From: Treponema sp.
GTDB lineage: Bacteria; Spirochaetota; Spirochaetia; Treponematales; Breznakiellaceae
Length of the DNA stretch: 33,029 bases
Assembly (NCBI GenBank): GCA_031257675.1
Contig: JAIROG010000022.1
Span: 1-33,029, forward strand
Direction: 5' to 3'
The notes under the pieces were generated by a model. That model was not told where the DNA came from. It ran no database searches and saw only the letters and a list, made by a program, of their open reading frames with translations. Within the stretch, counting starts at the first letter, position 1. Every line of letters starts with the position of its first letter. The position numbers and the translations under genes are program-made. Of the stretch, positions 1 through 9,248 are shown piece by piece.

Positions 1-87
1 ATTGACAAAATTGTATAAAAACAATAAACTTATTTGATAAAGAATATGTCAATCCATATTGGCTTATTTTGGATATAGGAGGAAAAA

Positions 88-252
88 ATGAAAAATATTA
101 TTGAATTATTAATAGGAAATTTAAGGGAAAAAGTAGAATATAAAGCCAATAGGAAATTATTGAAAGGCTTACCCAAAGATTATCAATATGTTTATAAGAC
201 AATAGCTATTTTGCATGATAGCGGCTGCCCATTTTTGACTATCGTGTTTTGA
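88..252 (+). CDS. Short DUF1048-like protein, probably truncated
   Basis: A 54-residue ORF starts at ATG 88 behind a strong AGGAGG (77-82, 5-base spacing). The first 38 or so residues, with LIGNLREKVEYKA and LPKDYQYVYKTI, resemble the N-terminus of DUF1048 proteins, which are usually about 100 residues or more and have no firmly assigned enzymatic role. After YKTI the sequence no longer looks like the family and stops at TGA 250-252, so this is probably a truncated copy. The first 340 bases are much more AT-rich than the rest of the window, which suggests transferred DNA. The family assignment is from memory of the motif and is moderate. Confidence 0.45.
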   Translation: MKNIIELLIGNLREKVEYKANRKLLKGLPKDYQYVYKTIAILHDSGCPFLTIVF

Positions 253-290
253 TAACCGCCGTTATTCATAAAAGCCTCACAATAGCCCAA

Positions 291-563
291 CTAATAGCTT
301 CTTATTGCATCCACTATACTTTTGCGTTCAATGGAATTTTTGGGATCACTTTTATAAGCATCAATCAGCCTCTTCTCGTCATCGTTGATTTCTATCTCTT
401 TACTAAGGCTAGGCAGTCCGTTCGCTTCCCACAAAACCGCCTCGAACAGGTCAACCAGCGTCCCGCTCAAGGCAATCGGCTCCTCCGGCTCATCGAATAA
501 ATCATCCGTGTCCGCGCCGCTGGTGCGGATAATGCTCTCGAACAGGTCGCTTTCCATGATCAT
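291..563 (-). CDS. Small acidic protein of unknown function, phage-associated
   Basis: This 90-residue ORF is rich in Asp and Glu (for example TDDLFDEPEEPIALSG near residues 19-34) and has no signal peptide or membrane segment. Its first ATG (563-561) overlaps the TGA stop (562-560) of the tail-fibre-like fragment upstream on the same strand in an ATGA arrangement, which suggests translational coupling and supports the start; a second in-frame ATG lies at 557. There is no good independent ribosome binding site. I do not recognise the family. Its position directly after a tail-fibre fragment suggests a tail-fibre assembly or accessory protein, but that is inference only. Confidence 0.5.
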   Translation of the reverse strand: MIMESDLFESIIRTSGADTDDLFDEPEEPIALSGTLVDLFEAVLWEANGLPSLSKEIEINDDEKRLIDAYKSDPKNSIERKSIVDAIRSY

Positions 564-872
564 TTACTAGCGACTTGATTCCAATATAAAGCGCCAGGCA
601 AAGTCCTTTCCGTCCAGTTGATGCCGTCCTCAGAATAGGCGGCTGCGACGGTGTTGTCAGCGACCGCTACGAACTTATCAATGGGAGGCGGTACATTCAA
701 GTAGGAGTAAACGCCGCCTGCAACAGGCGTCTCGCCTGTCGTCTTCCCAGTTATAGGAGTTTCCCAGTTCGTCCCATCATAAGCGGCGATCCTACTGAAG
801 TCGCCGCGCCTTTATCGCTGCTATTTGTCCAGCCGTAAGTCCGTTGAACTTAGATGTTATTTTGTAAGCCAT
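560..872 (-). pseudogene. Broken phage tail-fibre-like fragment
   Basis: Reading the minus strand, an open frame of roughly 80 codons ends at TGA 562-560 and encodes RIAAYDGTNWETPITG and, nearer the end, AAAYSEDGINWTERTLPG. These 'A-Y-x-x-D-G-x-x-W-T' units are typical of repeat regions in phage tail fibres and side-tail proteins. The likely start, ATG 872-870 (MAYKITSKFNGLTAG), lies in another frame and runs into a TAG, so at least one and probably two frameshifts separate start from body. The end overlaps the next minus-strand ORF by four bases. The fragment is evidence of an old prophage at this edge of the window. Confidence 0.5.
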
Positions 873-1150
873 AGTTAATTAGTACGAATTCGATGGGACA
901 GCGGTAGCGGGTGGTTCAGTTATACGTCCGGGGATAATTGCGATAATATAATGTGAGCGGTGAGTTGTTTTCTGTCTTTTTGCCTGCCGGCGTTGAACAT
1001 ACGAACAGTCTAATCATTACATAAAAAATGTCAAGAGATGTTGCTTTTGCTTCTAAAGTTCGCTTAAAGTTCGCTCCTCAAATTCCACGTGTAATTGTAA
1101 CATACCGCAAAAGCGTAAGCGTCCCGCGGTCTCTGCCTGACGGGCCATCA
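873..1150. other. Intergenic stretch, no gene seen
   Basis: No ORF with a ribosome binding site or recognisable product is visible between the tail-fibre remnant and the purL promoter. Short open frames here have no support. Confidence 0.5.
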
Positions 1151-1179
1151 TTGACTTCTTCCATGCTCTTTGCTATACT
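1151..1179 (+). promoter_or_regulatory. Sigma-70 type promoter for the purL operon
   Basis: TTGACT (1151-1156), a 17-base spacer and TATACT (1174-1179) form a near-consensus promoter. The predicted start is near 1186, which coincides with an ATG (1186) of a six-codon ORF ending in TGA 1204-1206. Confidence 0.75.
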
Positions 1180-1203
1180 TGCCCCATGCGAAGGGGCGGC
1201 GCA

Positions 1204-1217
1204 TGAAAATTGAAAAT
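1204..1217. repeat. 7-bp tandem duplication at a start codon
   Basis: TGAAAAT occurs twice in tandem (1204-1210 and 1211-1217). Removing one copy would put ATG 1203 in frame with the downstream 82-codon ORF, giving M-K-I-D-D-P; with both copies ATG 1203 reads only five codons to a stop. Confidence 0.8.
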
Positions 1218-1458
1218 TGACGATCCGGAATGGTGGAACGATGGGGACGAAAGATTGTCAAAAGACGAATTTTTTGAGGTGTACAACGCGATCTCTGAGC
1301 ATACCCTCATGGCGAAGCGGCTGGCTGATGATTTGATAATGGCAATAGACGACGGGAAAGTTGAGCTTGAGGAGACAAAAAGCATGACAGAGCGGCTTCT
1401 CAAGGCATACGGTCTTTTTGATCAGATCAAGGCGGCGCTCTCCGGCGGCGGCGTTTGA
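1210..1458 (+). CDS. Small helical protein of unknown function upstream of purL
   Basis: The ORF gives 82 residues if TTG 1210 is used. It is charged and predicted by eye to be mostly helical, with Trp pairs near the start (DDPEWWNDG) and a heptad-like segment from about residue 25 to 75; no signal peptide or membrane helix. I do not recognise it. The start is odd: a purine-rich AAGGGG (1191-1196) is spaced correctly for ATG 1203, not TTG 1210, and a 7-bp duplication has thrown ATG 1203 out of frame. The gene may therefore be poorly translated or depend on TTG. It ends 47 bases before purL and shares its promoter, so it probably belongs to the same transcript. Confidence 0.5.
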   Translation: MKIDDPEWWNDGDERLSKDEFFEVYNAISEHTLMAKRLADDLIMAIDDGKVELEETKSMTERLLKAYGLFDQIKAALSGGGV

Positions 1459-1505
1459 CGCTTGGCGGTTGCGCCGGCAAGCGGCGGAAATTCACAGGAG
1501 TATAC

Positions 1506-4500
1506 GTGTCTATTAATCGTGTTTATGTGGAAAAAAAACGGGGCGGTTTTGCCGTAGAAGCGGAGCGTTTGCGGGCGGATCTGATCTCTTTTCTGCGCGA
1601 TCGGCATCCCGGCGTCAATGACGTATCCGAGATTCGCATCCTGCGCCGTTACGATGTGGAAGGTTTGAATGACGAGCAGTTTAAGCGGGCTGTAACGTCT
1701 GTTTTTTCAGAGCCTCAATGCGATGTGGTTTTTGAGGGAAAAAAGCTTCCGGCCCGCAAAGGTGAGCGGCGCTTCGGCGTCGCATATCTGGCGGGACAGT
1801 ACGATCAGCGGTCGGACTCGGCTGAACAATGCGTGGAACTCATATTCGGAGTCCGCCCCATTGTGAAAACCGCGCTTGTATATGCTTTTCGGACAAAAAA
1901 CGCGGGTTCAACACGGCTTTCAGATGAAACCCTCGCCGCAATAAAAAAATATATCATCAACCCTGTTGATTCTGAAGAAATATCCTGCGACATGCCGGTT
2001 TCCTTGCAGGATCCCGCTATCCCCGTTAAAGAAGTCCCTATTCTGAGCGGATTTGTGGAAATGATCAGAGGCGAATCCAACCGCCAAGCGCTTCTAGCGT
2101 ACTTTGCGCGTTTAGCGAAACAACATTCCCTTGCCATGTCTCTTGATGATATGCTTTTCTGCGCGAATTATTTTTCTTCTATAGATAGAGACCCCACGTT
2201 GGCGGAACTCAAGGTGTTGGACACCTACTGGTCAGATCATTGCAGGCACACAACGTTTACCACAGAGATCGAAGGTTTTTTTAATTTTTTTAAAAACAGC
2301 GAAAACTTTCTTGAGACAAGCGTAAAGAGAGCGGTTGAACTATACAAAAAAGCGCGGCAGGAAGTCTACGGTGAAAATGCGCTGAAACAAGGCGCGGCGC
2401 GGTCGCCGACGCTCATGGATATTGCGACGATTGGCTTCAAGGCACTTAAGAAGCGAGGCTTGGCTTCCGATGTGGACGAATCGCCCGAAATAAACGCCTG
2501 TACCATTAAAGTACAAGCCGAATTTGACGATGGCGAAACTGAGCCGTACCTTTTGCTTTTCAAAAACGAGACCCACAACCACCCAACGGAGATTGAGCCG
2601 TTCGGCGGGGCGGCGACCTGTCTTGGCGGGGCGATACGTGATCCGCTTTCCGGCAGGGCGTTTGTGCATCAAGCCATGCGGATTACAGGTTCCGGGGATC
2701 CAAGATCGGACAAAACATTGCCGGGCAAGTTGCCGCAGATAAAGATTGCGCGGGAGTCCGCCGCCGGCTATTCATCGTACGGCAACCAGATAGGGCTTGC
2801 AACCGGACAGGTGTCTGAATTCTATCACCCCGGCTACACGGCGAAACATCTGGAATTGGGCGCGGTCATAGCGGCGGCGCCTGAGGCGTGGGTCAGACGC
2901 GAGGAGCCTGCTGCTGGCGATGTGGTGATTCTGGTTGGCGGCAGGACCGGGCGGGACGGCATTGGAGGCGCCACCGGTTCTTCAAAGGCGCATACTAGAG
3001 AATCCGTTGAAAAATCCGGCGCCGAAGTTCAGAAAGGCAACCCGGTTGAAGAGCGGAAGATGCAACGCCTGTTCCGCAATCCGGCTGTCACCAAACTCAT
3101 CAAACGGTGCAACGACTTTGGCGCGGGCGGCGTGTCTGTGGCGGTCGGGGAGCTTGCCGAAGGGTTGGACATACACCTTGACGCGTTGCCGAAAAAATAC
3201 GCCGGACTTGACGGCATTGAGCTTGCCATTTCAGAATCCCAGGAACGCATGGCGGTTGTGGTTGGCGCGCAAGATGCCGACGTCTTCATGACAGCCGCAA
3301 CAGCGGAGAATCTTGAGACGGTCGCCATCGCCGCAGTTACAAATGAACGCCGCGTCCGCATGTTCTGGCAGGGAACGCTCATTGTTGATCTTTCGCGGGA
3401 TTTTCTCAACTCAAACGGGGCGAGCCGTTCATTTGTTTTATCCGCTGACTCAGCGACCGCCGAATCAGCGGACACCGATGTACAAAGACTACAGACTAAG
3501 CAGCTAACTGAAGGAAAAAAAGAGGAAAAAGAACCGGTTGTCATCCTTGACAACCTTGAACGGGAATTGGCGTCTCTCCGTTCTGGCAGCAGGCGCGGGC
3601 TTCAGGAGCGGTTCGACGGATCCATCGGCGCCGCTTCCGTGTTGTTTCCTTTTGGCGGCGCGGAACAGGGTACAAGCGAGTGCGGCATGGCGGCGCTCCT
3701 TCCCGCCCTGGGAAAAGAAAGCCGCACCGCAAGCCTTATGGCGTTCGGCTTTAACCCTGACGCGATGTCCGCCAACGCCTACGAAGGCGCGAAAGGCGCG
3801 GTGCGGGAGGCGTTGGCAAAATGCGCGTGTATGGGCGGCGACCCGTGGAAGATGCGGCTCTCATTGCAGGAATATTTTGAGCGTCCCGCCAGCGCCGCCT
3901 CATGGATAAAGCCCATATCCGCCCTGCTCGGCGCCCTTGAAGCCCAGCTTGAACTCGGCGTACCGGCCATTGGCGGTAAGGATTCCATGTCCGGTTCCTA
4001 CGATGACGAAGAACACGACATCCACCTCGCCGTGCCGCCAACGTTGGCCGCTTTTGCCGCCGGCGTTGCGCCCGCCGCAAACGTGCGTTCCGGCGCGTTA
4101 AGCGGCAAAACAGGGAACGCCATTCTGCTTTTGTATCAAGACCCTTCCCGAGGTGAATGGGAGGTTTTCAAGGCGAATATGAACGCCCTCATGCGTCTAG
4201 GCGAGGCGGCTCTGGTATGCGCGGCCTATCCGGTGGGAGCCGGCGGCGTTGCGGCGGCGTTGGCTGTCATGGCGTTCGGCAACATGCAAGGCGTTGAAGC
4301 GGACGCGAAAACCCTTGAGTGTCGCAGTTGTCAAGGTTCCGTACTGCTTGAAGTGGGAGACATTGAAAAGGCGAAAACGTTGCTTGATGCGTCGGACGCC
4401 GACCCGCCTTCGTATCGCGTCATAGGCGCGACCATTGCGGGCAAGGTTTTCCGCGTCTCAAGCGCCGCGGGCGACGCGGACGAGCTTCCAGAAGTGTTTT

Positions 4501-5504
4501 TGGCTGAAACCCCTCTGGAGGAGCTTCGCCGCGCATACGAGTATCCGCTTGCGGACATATACCCGCAAACAACGGATGGGGCGGCGAAGAGGAAGAGTGG
4601 GGGTAATGGAGAAGGTTTCGCGCCAGCAAACCTTCAGAATGAGGGGGAGCGGCGTAAAGAAAGCCCTCTGATTTACCAGCGTCCGGCGTTCTTTGCCGCA
4701 AACGGCGCTCCCCCCCTTGTCCTTTTGCCTGTATTCCCCGGCACAAACTGCGAATGGGACATGGAGCGGAGTTTCCGCAAAGCCGGAGCGCGAGTCAAAT
4801 TTGTGGTTTTTAGAAATGTAACGCGGGAGGCTGTCGCGGACTCGATTGCCGAACTGGCGTCCGCTCTTGACGAGGCGCAGATTCTCGCGCTTTCAGGCGG
4901 ATTCAGTGCCGGAGACGAGCCGGATGGGTCTGGAAAATTCATCGCCAATGTATTCCGGGCGCCCCGCGTTATGGATGCGGTGAACAGGTTCCTTGACAGG
5001 GACGCTTTGATGCTGGGCATTTGCAATGGATTTCAGGCGCTTATCAAGCTGGGGCTGGTGCCGGACGGGCGAATATGCGACAGAACCGGGGACTCGCCGA
5101 CGTTGACCTTTAACAACATCGGGCGGCATGTTTCCAGAATGGTCAGAACGCGCGTCATGCCGAACGATTCGCCGTGGCTTGCGCTTGAGCGAGAAGGGAC
5201 GACGCATGTTGTGCCGGTGAGCCATGGCGAGGGCAAATTTGTCGTCAGCGACGAGGAAGGGAGGCGGCTTTTGCGCAATGGACAGGTCGCGTTCTGTTAC
5301 GTTGATTCTGGCGGGAATCCCGCTTTGGAGGAGCCTGACAACCCGAACGGCAGCCGTTTTGCGATTGAGGGCGTTACAAGCCCGGATGGGCGCATCCTCG
5401 GCAAGATGGGACACAGCGAGCGATCCGGAGATTATGTACACATCAACATACCGGGCGATAAACAACAGCGCATTTTCGAAGCCGGAGTGCGGCATTTTGC
5501 GTAA
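1506..5504 (+). CDS. purL: Phosphoribosylformylglycinamidine synthase, single-chain
   Basis: Catalyses the ATP- and glutamine-dependent conversion of FGAR to FGAM, the fourth step of de novo purine synthesis, in the cytoplasm. With GTG 1506 as start (AGGAG at 1496-1500, 5-base spacing) it has 1332 residues, the size of the long single-chain form. The synthetase part carries SDHCRHTTF near residue 241, THNHPTEIEPFGGAA near 356 and GGATGSSKAHT near 486. A hydrophilic linker precedes the class-I glutaminase domain, which begins at VFPGTNCEWD near 1075. The nucleophile is Cys1173 in GICNGFQ; His1303 and Glu1305 in GHSER complete the triad. The overall form resembles the clade II type known from clostridia and treponemes rather than the proteobacterial one. 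The open frame extends 17 codons further upstream to TTG 1455, but the ribosome binding site favours GTG 1506. Confidence 0.95.
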   Translation: MSINRVYVEKKRGGFAVEAERLRADLISFLRDRHPGVNDVSEIRILRRYDVEGLNDEQFKRAVTSVFSEPQCDVVFEGKKLPARKGERRFGVAYLAGQYDQRSDSAEQCVELIFGVRPIVKTALVYAFRTKNAGSTRLSDETLAAIKKYIINPVDSEEISCDMPVSLQDPAIPVKEVPILSGFVEMIRGESNRQALLAYFARLAKQHSLAMSLDDMLFCANYFSSIDRDPTLAELKVLDTYWSDHCRHTTFTTEIEGFFNFFKNSENFLETSVKRAVELYKKARQEVYGENALKQGAARSPTLMDIATIGFKALKKRGLASDVDESPEINACTIKVQAEFDDGETEPYLLLFKNETHNHPTEIEPFGGAATCLGGAIRDPLSGRAFVHQAMRITGSGDPRSDKTLPGKLPQIKIARESAAGYSSYGNQIGLATGQVSEFYHPGYTAKHLELGAVIAAAPEAWVRREEPAAGDVVILVGGRTGRDGIGGATGSSKAHTRESVEKSGAEVQKGNPVEERKMQRLFRNPAVTKLIKRCNDFGAGGVSVAVGELAEGLDIHLDALPKKYAGLDGIELAISESQERMAVVVGAQDADVFMTAATAENLETVAIAAVTNERRVRMFWQGTLIVDLSRDFLNSNGASRSFVLSADSATAESADTDVQRLQTKQLTEGKKEEKEPVVILDNLERELASLRSGSRRGLQERFDGSIGAASVLFPFGGAEQGTSECGMAALLPALGKESRTASLMAFGFNPDAMSANAYEGAKGAVREALAKCACMGGDPWKMRLSLQEYFERPASAASWIKPISALLGALEAQLELGVPAIGGKDSMSGSYDDEEHDIHLAVPPTLAAFAAGVAPAANVRSGALSGKTGNAILLLYQDPSRGEWEVFKANMNALMRLGEAALVCAAYPVGAGGVAAALAVMAFGNMQGVEADAKTLECRSCQGSVLLEVGDIEKAKTLLDASDADPPSYRVIGATIAGKVFRVSSAAGDADELPEVFLAETPLEELRRAYEYPLADIYPQTTDGAAKRKSGGNGEGFAPANLQNEGERRKESPLIYQRPAFFAANGAPPLVLLPVFPGTNCEWDMERSFRKAGARVKFVVFRNVTREAVADSIAELASALDEAQILALSGGFSAGDEPDGSGKFIANVFRAPRVMDAVNRFLDRDALMLGICNGFQALIKLGLVPDGRICDRTGDSPTLTFNNIGRHVSRMVRTRVMPNDSPWLALEREGTTHVVPVSHGEGKFVVSDEEGRRLLRNGQVAFCYVDSGGNPALEEPDNPNGSRFAIEGVTSPDGRILGKMGHSERSGDYVHINIPGDKQQRIFEAGVRHFA

Positions 5505-5746
5505 GCGAAGCCGCGAAGCCGCGCTCATTCATACTTTTTCGTAGTTTTCATCGAAGTTTATACATTTATGTATCTTGCAGACGATGAGAGTCCATGTACT
5601 GTTCCGCGGCAACGCCCGGCATTCCCTCCAATTTCACGAAAGACGCATGAAAAGCGTCTAATTATGGAGAAGCGGGGATACGAGAATACTACAAAACAGC
5701 GTCTTTTGCGGCGCTGTCAGACAGATTGCGCGTGAGCGGCATGCTA
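5505..5746. other. Region upstream of glnN with two short inverted repeats
   Basis: No gene is visible. AGACGC/GCGTCT (5641-5646 and 5654-5659, 7-base loop) and ACAGCG/CGCTGT (5696-5701 and 5712-5717, 10-base loop) are short inverted repeats. Neither has a T-run, so they are poor terminators. The second is centred about 67 bases upstream of the start predicted from the sigma-54 element and could be an activator site, but this is only a suggestion. Confidence 0.35.
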
Positions 5747-5763
5747 TTGGCATACTATTTGCT
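5747..5763 (+). promoter_or_regulatory. Candidate sigma-54 (-24/-12) promoter of glnN
   Basis: TTGGCATACTATTTGCT has the invariant GG (5749-5750) and GC (5761-5762) doublets separated by exactly 10 bases, within a TTGGCA...TTTGCT context close to the sigma-54 consensus. Transcription would start near 5774, 33 bases before the ATG. An overlapping sigma-70 reading is possible: TTGGCA (5747-5752), 16 bases, TATAAA (5769-5774). Glutamine synthetase is a classic sigma-54 target. Confidence 0.55.
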
Positions 5764-5806
5764 TATATTATAAAATAGTTTTTATGTATGACATAAGGAG
5801 TGTTTA

Positions 5807-7930
5807 ATGTCACAAGTCATTGACTTTACTAAAACCCCTATAGAGGAAATCTATGGGGTGAATTGTTTCTCCAACGCCGTTATGAAGGAACGGTTGCCGA
5901 AAAGTATTTATAAAGAAATCCTCGCGGTACAGGCGGGCGAAAAAGAGCTGACCCTGGAAACGGCTGAAGTAGTCGCCGCAACCATGAGGGAGTGGGCTAT
6001 TTCCAAAGGAGCTTCGCACTATACGCACTGGTTCCAGCCGCTTACCGGGCTTACCGCGGAAAAGCACGATTCTTTTATTTCACCTGTCGGCGACGGCGGG
6101 GTGTCGCTGGAATTTTCCGGCAAAGAGCTTATCAAGGGCGAGCCCGACGCTTCGAGCTTCCCGTCTGGCGGCTTGCGGGCGACCTTTGAGGCGCGCGGCT
6201 ACACAGCTTGGGACGTAACCAGCCCGGCGTTTCTGAAACAGGACAACAGCGGCACCACTTTGTGCATTCCGACCGCTTTTATCAGCTACTATGGGCAGGC
6301 GCTGGACAAGAAAGTGCCGCTTCTGCGCTCCATTGACGCGCTCGGCAAACAGGCGATCCGCGTGTTGCGGGCGCTTGGCAACGAAACCACCAAACACGTC
6401 TTTACTACTATGGGTCCCGAACAGGAATACTTCCTCATTGACAAAACCTATTACGACGCTCGTCCTGATTTAATGCTTACCGGGCGCACGGTGTTTGGCG
6501 CCCTGCCCGCGAAAGGACAGGAGCTTGAGGATCACTACTTCGGCGCGATAAAAGAGCGGGTCGCCGCGTTTATGCGGGAGTTGAATTATGAGTTGTGGAA
6601 AGTGGGCATCCCGGCGAAAACTCAGCATAATGAAGTCGCTCCGAATCAGTTTGAGATTGCGCCCGTTTACGCGACCACCGCATGGGCCACTGACGCGAAT
6701 CAGCTTGTTATGGAAACGCTCAAGACCGTGGCGCGCCGGCATGGCATGGAAGCCATTTTGCATGAAAAGCCTTTTGCCGGCGTAAACGGCTCCGGCAAGC
6801 ACAACAACTGGTCTATCAACACGGACGACGGACTCAACCTTCTGGATCCGGGCAAAAATCCCGAAACCAACGCCCGCTTCCTCCTGTTCGCTACGGCAGT
6901 TGTCGAAGCGGTTGACCGTTATGCGCTCCTTATCCGTTCCGCAGCCGCCACATCGGCGAATGATCACCGGCTGGGCGCGAATGAGGCGCCTCCGGCCATC
7001 ATCTCCATCTTTTTCGGCGGACCGCTCACAGAAATCCTCGAAAATATCGCTGATGGAAAACCCATCATCCACTGGGAAACCGGCGAACAGATCAAACTCG
7101 GCGTAACAAGCCTGCCCGCCCTTCCCAAAGACGTGTCCGACCGCAACCGCACGAGCCCGTTCGCCTTCACCGGCAACAAATTCGAGTTCCGCATGGTCGG
7201 TTCTTCTCAATCCATTGCCACACCCAACACGTACCTCAACATCGCGGTCGCCCAAATTTTGAGCGAATTCGCCGGCAAACTGGAAAAAGCGGCGGACAAG
7301 AACACGGCTATTCTGGAAATCATTAAGGAATCTTACGGCAAGCATCGCCGTGTGGTTTACAACGGCAACGGCTATTCGGAGGAATGGGTTAAGGAAGCGG
7401 AACGCCGCGAGCTTCCCAATGTGCGGAACACGCCCGATGCGCTCTCGATTCTTGTGCAGAAGGAAACATTCGCGCTTTTTGAAAAGCACAGCGTACTTAC
7501 CAGAGAGGAATTGGAGAGCCGCTATCACATCTACCTTGAGAAATACTCAAAACAGCTCAACATTGAAGCGGGCGTTACGGTTGACATTGCCAAACGCCAG
7601 ATTTTTCCGGCTGTCACCGCCTATGCGGGGCATCTTGCCAAAGAAGCGGCGCAACTTGCCGCTGTCGGCGCGACCAACATTCCGCAGGCGAAGCAGACGA
7701 AACGCATAGCGGAACTTGCCGCCGAGCTTTTCGACGAGATTGGGAAGCTGGAAATTGTCCTTGCCGAAGCGCAGGAAAAGGAAGAGCCGTTTATTCAGGC
7801 GAAAGCCTACTTCGAAAAGGTCAAGCCCGCAATGGACGCGGCGCGCTCCAAAGCGGACGCGCTTGAGAAGATTTCTCCCAAATCGATTTGGCCGCTCCCC
7901 GGTTATGAGGAAATGCTGTTTAAGCTGTAA
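5807..7930 (+). CDS. glnN: Glutamine synthetase type III
   Basis: Forms glutamine from glutamate, ammonia and ATP; the cytosolic entry point for ammonia assimilation. The 707-residue length is that of GSIII (about 700-730) and far above GSI or GSII. Motifs: [10 protein letters not shown] near residue 203, [16 protein letters not shown] near 273, [12 protein letters not shown] near 326, [20 protein letters not shown] near 380 and [17 protein letters not shown] near 447, which cover the metal, glutamate and nucleotide sites of the catalytic barrel. The start is ATG 5807 with AAGGAG at 5795-5800. A strong terminator follows at 7965-8002. The gene sits behind a candidate sigma-54 promoter, which suggests nitrogen control, and is followed by ald, so the two likely form a nitrogen-metabolism block. 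Confidence 0.96.
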   Translation: MSQVIDFTKTPIEEIYGVNCFSNAVMKERLPKSIYKEILAVQAGEKELTLETAEVVAATMREWAISKGASHYTHWFQPLTGLTAEKHDSFISPVGDGGVSLEFSGKELIKGEPDASSFPSGGLRATFEARGYTAWDVTSPAFLKQDNSGTTLCIPTAFISYYGQALDKKVPLLRSIDALGKQAIRVLRALGNETTKHVFTTMGPEQEYFLIDKTYYDARPDLMLTGRTVFGALPAKGQELEDHYFGAIKERVAAFMRELNYELWKVGIPAKTQHNEVAPNQFEIAPVYATTAWATDANQLVMETLKTVARRHGMEAILHEKPFAGVNGSGKHNNWSINTDDGLNLLDPGKNPETNARFLLFATAVVEAVDRYALLIRSAAATSANDHRLGANEAPPAIISIFFGGPLTEILENIADGKPIIHWETGEQIKLGVTSLPALPKDVSDRNRTSPFAFTGNKFEFRMVGSSQSIATPNTYLNIAVAQILSEFAGKLEKAADKNTAILEIIKESYGKHRRVVYNGNGYSEEWVKEAERRELPNVRNTPDALSILVQKETFALFEKHSVLTREELESRYHIYLEKYSKQLNIEAGVTVDIAKRQIFPAVTAYAGHLAKEAAQLAAVGATNIPQAKQTKRIAELAAELFDEIGKLEIVLAEAQEKEEPFIQAKAYFEKVKPAMDAARSKADALEKISPKSIWPLPGYEEMLFKL

Positions 7931-7964
7931 ACGGGTTGTTTACGGGCCCGTTTGCCTTTTACAG

Positions 7965-8002
7965 AGGAGGCTGTTTCAATGTGAGATAGCCTCCTTTTTT
8001 TT
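7965..8002 (+). terminator. Rho-independent terminator after glnN
   Basis: AGGAGGCT (7965-7972) pairs with AGCCTCCT (7988-7995) around a 15-base loop, and the stem runs straight into eight T residues (7995-8002). It separates glnN from ald, so ald is transcribed by read-through or from an unrecognised promoter in the 50 bases that follow. Confidence 0.85.
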
Positions 8003-8054
8003 GAAATTGGCGCATGGCGCAACGGCGCAACAATGAACAGAGCAGGAGGTTTCT

Positions 8055-9167
8055 ATGAAAATCGGATGTCCCAAAGAAATTAAGAACAATGAATTCAGGG
8101 TCGGACTCACTCCAAACGCGGTACAAGCCTATGTATCGGCAGGCCACAGCGTTTGCATCGAAAAGGGCGCGGGACTCGGTTCCGCCATTACCGATGACGA
8201 GTACAAAGCGGCCGGAGCGGCCATTGTGGATACTGCCGACGAAGTATGGGACGATTCGGAGATGCTGATCAAGGTAAAAGAGCCGCTGAAACCGGAGTAC
8301 GATTTGATGCGGGAAAACCAATTGGTGTACACGTACTTTCACTTCGCGGCGGACAAACCTTTGCTTGATGCCTGCCTAAAGCGGAACATCATTGCCATGG
8401 CCTATGAGACGGTGCAGGAAGGGTCCGGACTGCCCTTGCTTAAACCGATGAGCGAGGTGGCCGGAAGAATGGCTTCCCTGATGGGCGGCTTCTATTCCGC
8501 AAAAACACAGGGCGGACGCGGCTTGTTGCCCATGGGCGTAACTGGCGTGGCGCCGGCCAATATTGTGATCCTCGGTGGCGGCACAGTCGGCGCGAATGCG
8601 GCGTGGACAGCGGCGGGTTTCGGCGCTCATGTTACCATCCTCGACATTAATCTGCAACGCCTTGAGTACCTTGGAGAAATCCTTCCTCCCAATGTCAAGG
8701 CAATCTATAACGACCAGATGACGATGGAAACCTACCTAAAGGATGCGGACATCGTGATTGGCGCGATCCTCATCCCCGGCGCCAAGTCTCCCAAGCTGAT
8801 ACGCCGCGAGCATCTCAAGATGATGAAAAGCGGCGCCGTGCTTGTGGATGTCGCCATTGACCAAGGCGGTTGCTTCGAGACTTCCCACCCCACCAGCCAT
8901 GCGGATCCGGTGTTCACCGTTGACGGCATCATCCACTACTGTGTGGCGAATATGCCCGGCGCGTATGCCCGCACCTCGACCTATGCGCTGAACAACGCCA
9001 CCATACGGTACGGGCTTCAACTTGCCAATAAGGGGGCGGAAAAAGCCTGCCGTGAAAATTCCGCTCTGCTTTCCGGTTTGAACGCCTATAAAGGAGAGGT
9101 AACCTTTCCAGGCGTCGCCGAGGCGTTCGGGCTTCCCTTGAAGAACGCCGCTGATGTGATAAACTAG
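8055..9167 (+). CDS. ald: Alanine dehydrogenase
   Basis: Interconverts L-alanine and pyruvate plus ammonia using NAD(H). The 370-residue length is standard. The N-terminal catalytic part has MKIGCPKEIKNNEFRVGLTP with Arg15, and the expected Lys75 (KVKEPL) and His96 (YTYFHF). The NAD-binding Rossmann fold carries VILGGGTVGANAA near residue 172 with acidic residue DIN about 25 residues later, and VDVAIDQGG holds the conserved Asp near 270. Start ATG 8055 follows AGGAGG (8044-8049). It lies downstream of glnN but behind its terminator. Together the two genes tie ammonia, glutamine and alanine pools. No lesions are seen. Confidence 0.95.
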   Translation: MKIGCPKEIKNNEFRVGLTPNAVQAYVSAGHSVCIEKGAGLGSAITDDEYKAAGAAIVDTADEVWDDSEMLIKVKEPLKPEYDLMRENQLVYTYFHFAADKPLLDACLKRNIIAMAYETVQEGSGLPLLKPMSEVAGRMASLMGGFYSAKTQGGRGLLPMGVTGVAPANIVILGGGTVGANAAWTAAGFGAHVTILDINLQRLEYLGEILPPNVKAIYNDQMTMETYLKDADIVIGAILIPGAKSPKLIRREHLKMMKSGAVLVDVAIDQGGCFETSHPTSHADPVFTVDGIIHYCVANMPGAYARTSTYALNNATIRYGLQLANKGAEKACRENSALLSGLNAYKGEVTFPGVAEAFGLPLKNAADVIN

Positions 9168-9248
9168 CCCTCTGGAAAAACAAGCGGTTCATCCGTTACC
9201 CCGCTCTAAGCCGGGCGGCGGACCCGCATTTCTATAAAGGAGAATTGC

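Noticed and set aside
1-53. ATTGACA ... TGTCAAT inverted repeat as an operator or promoter
   Set aside because: The arms are 39 bases apart and no convincing -10 lies at the right distance from TTGACA at 2-7.
6470-7528. 352-codon minus-strand ORF inside glnN
   Set aside because: It lies fully within a gene with unmistakable GSIII motifs; the product has no recognisable features and is a shadow of high third-position GC.
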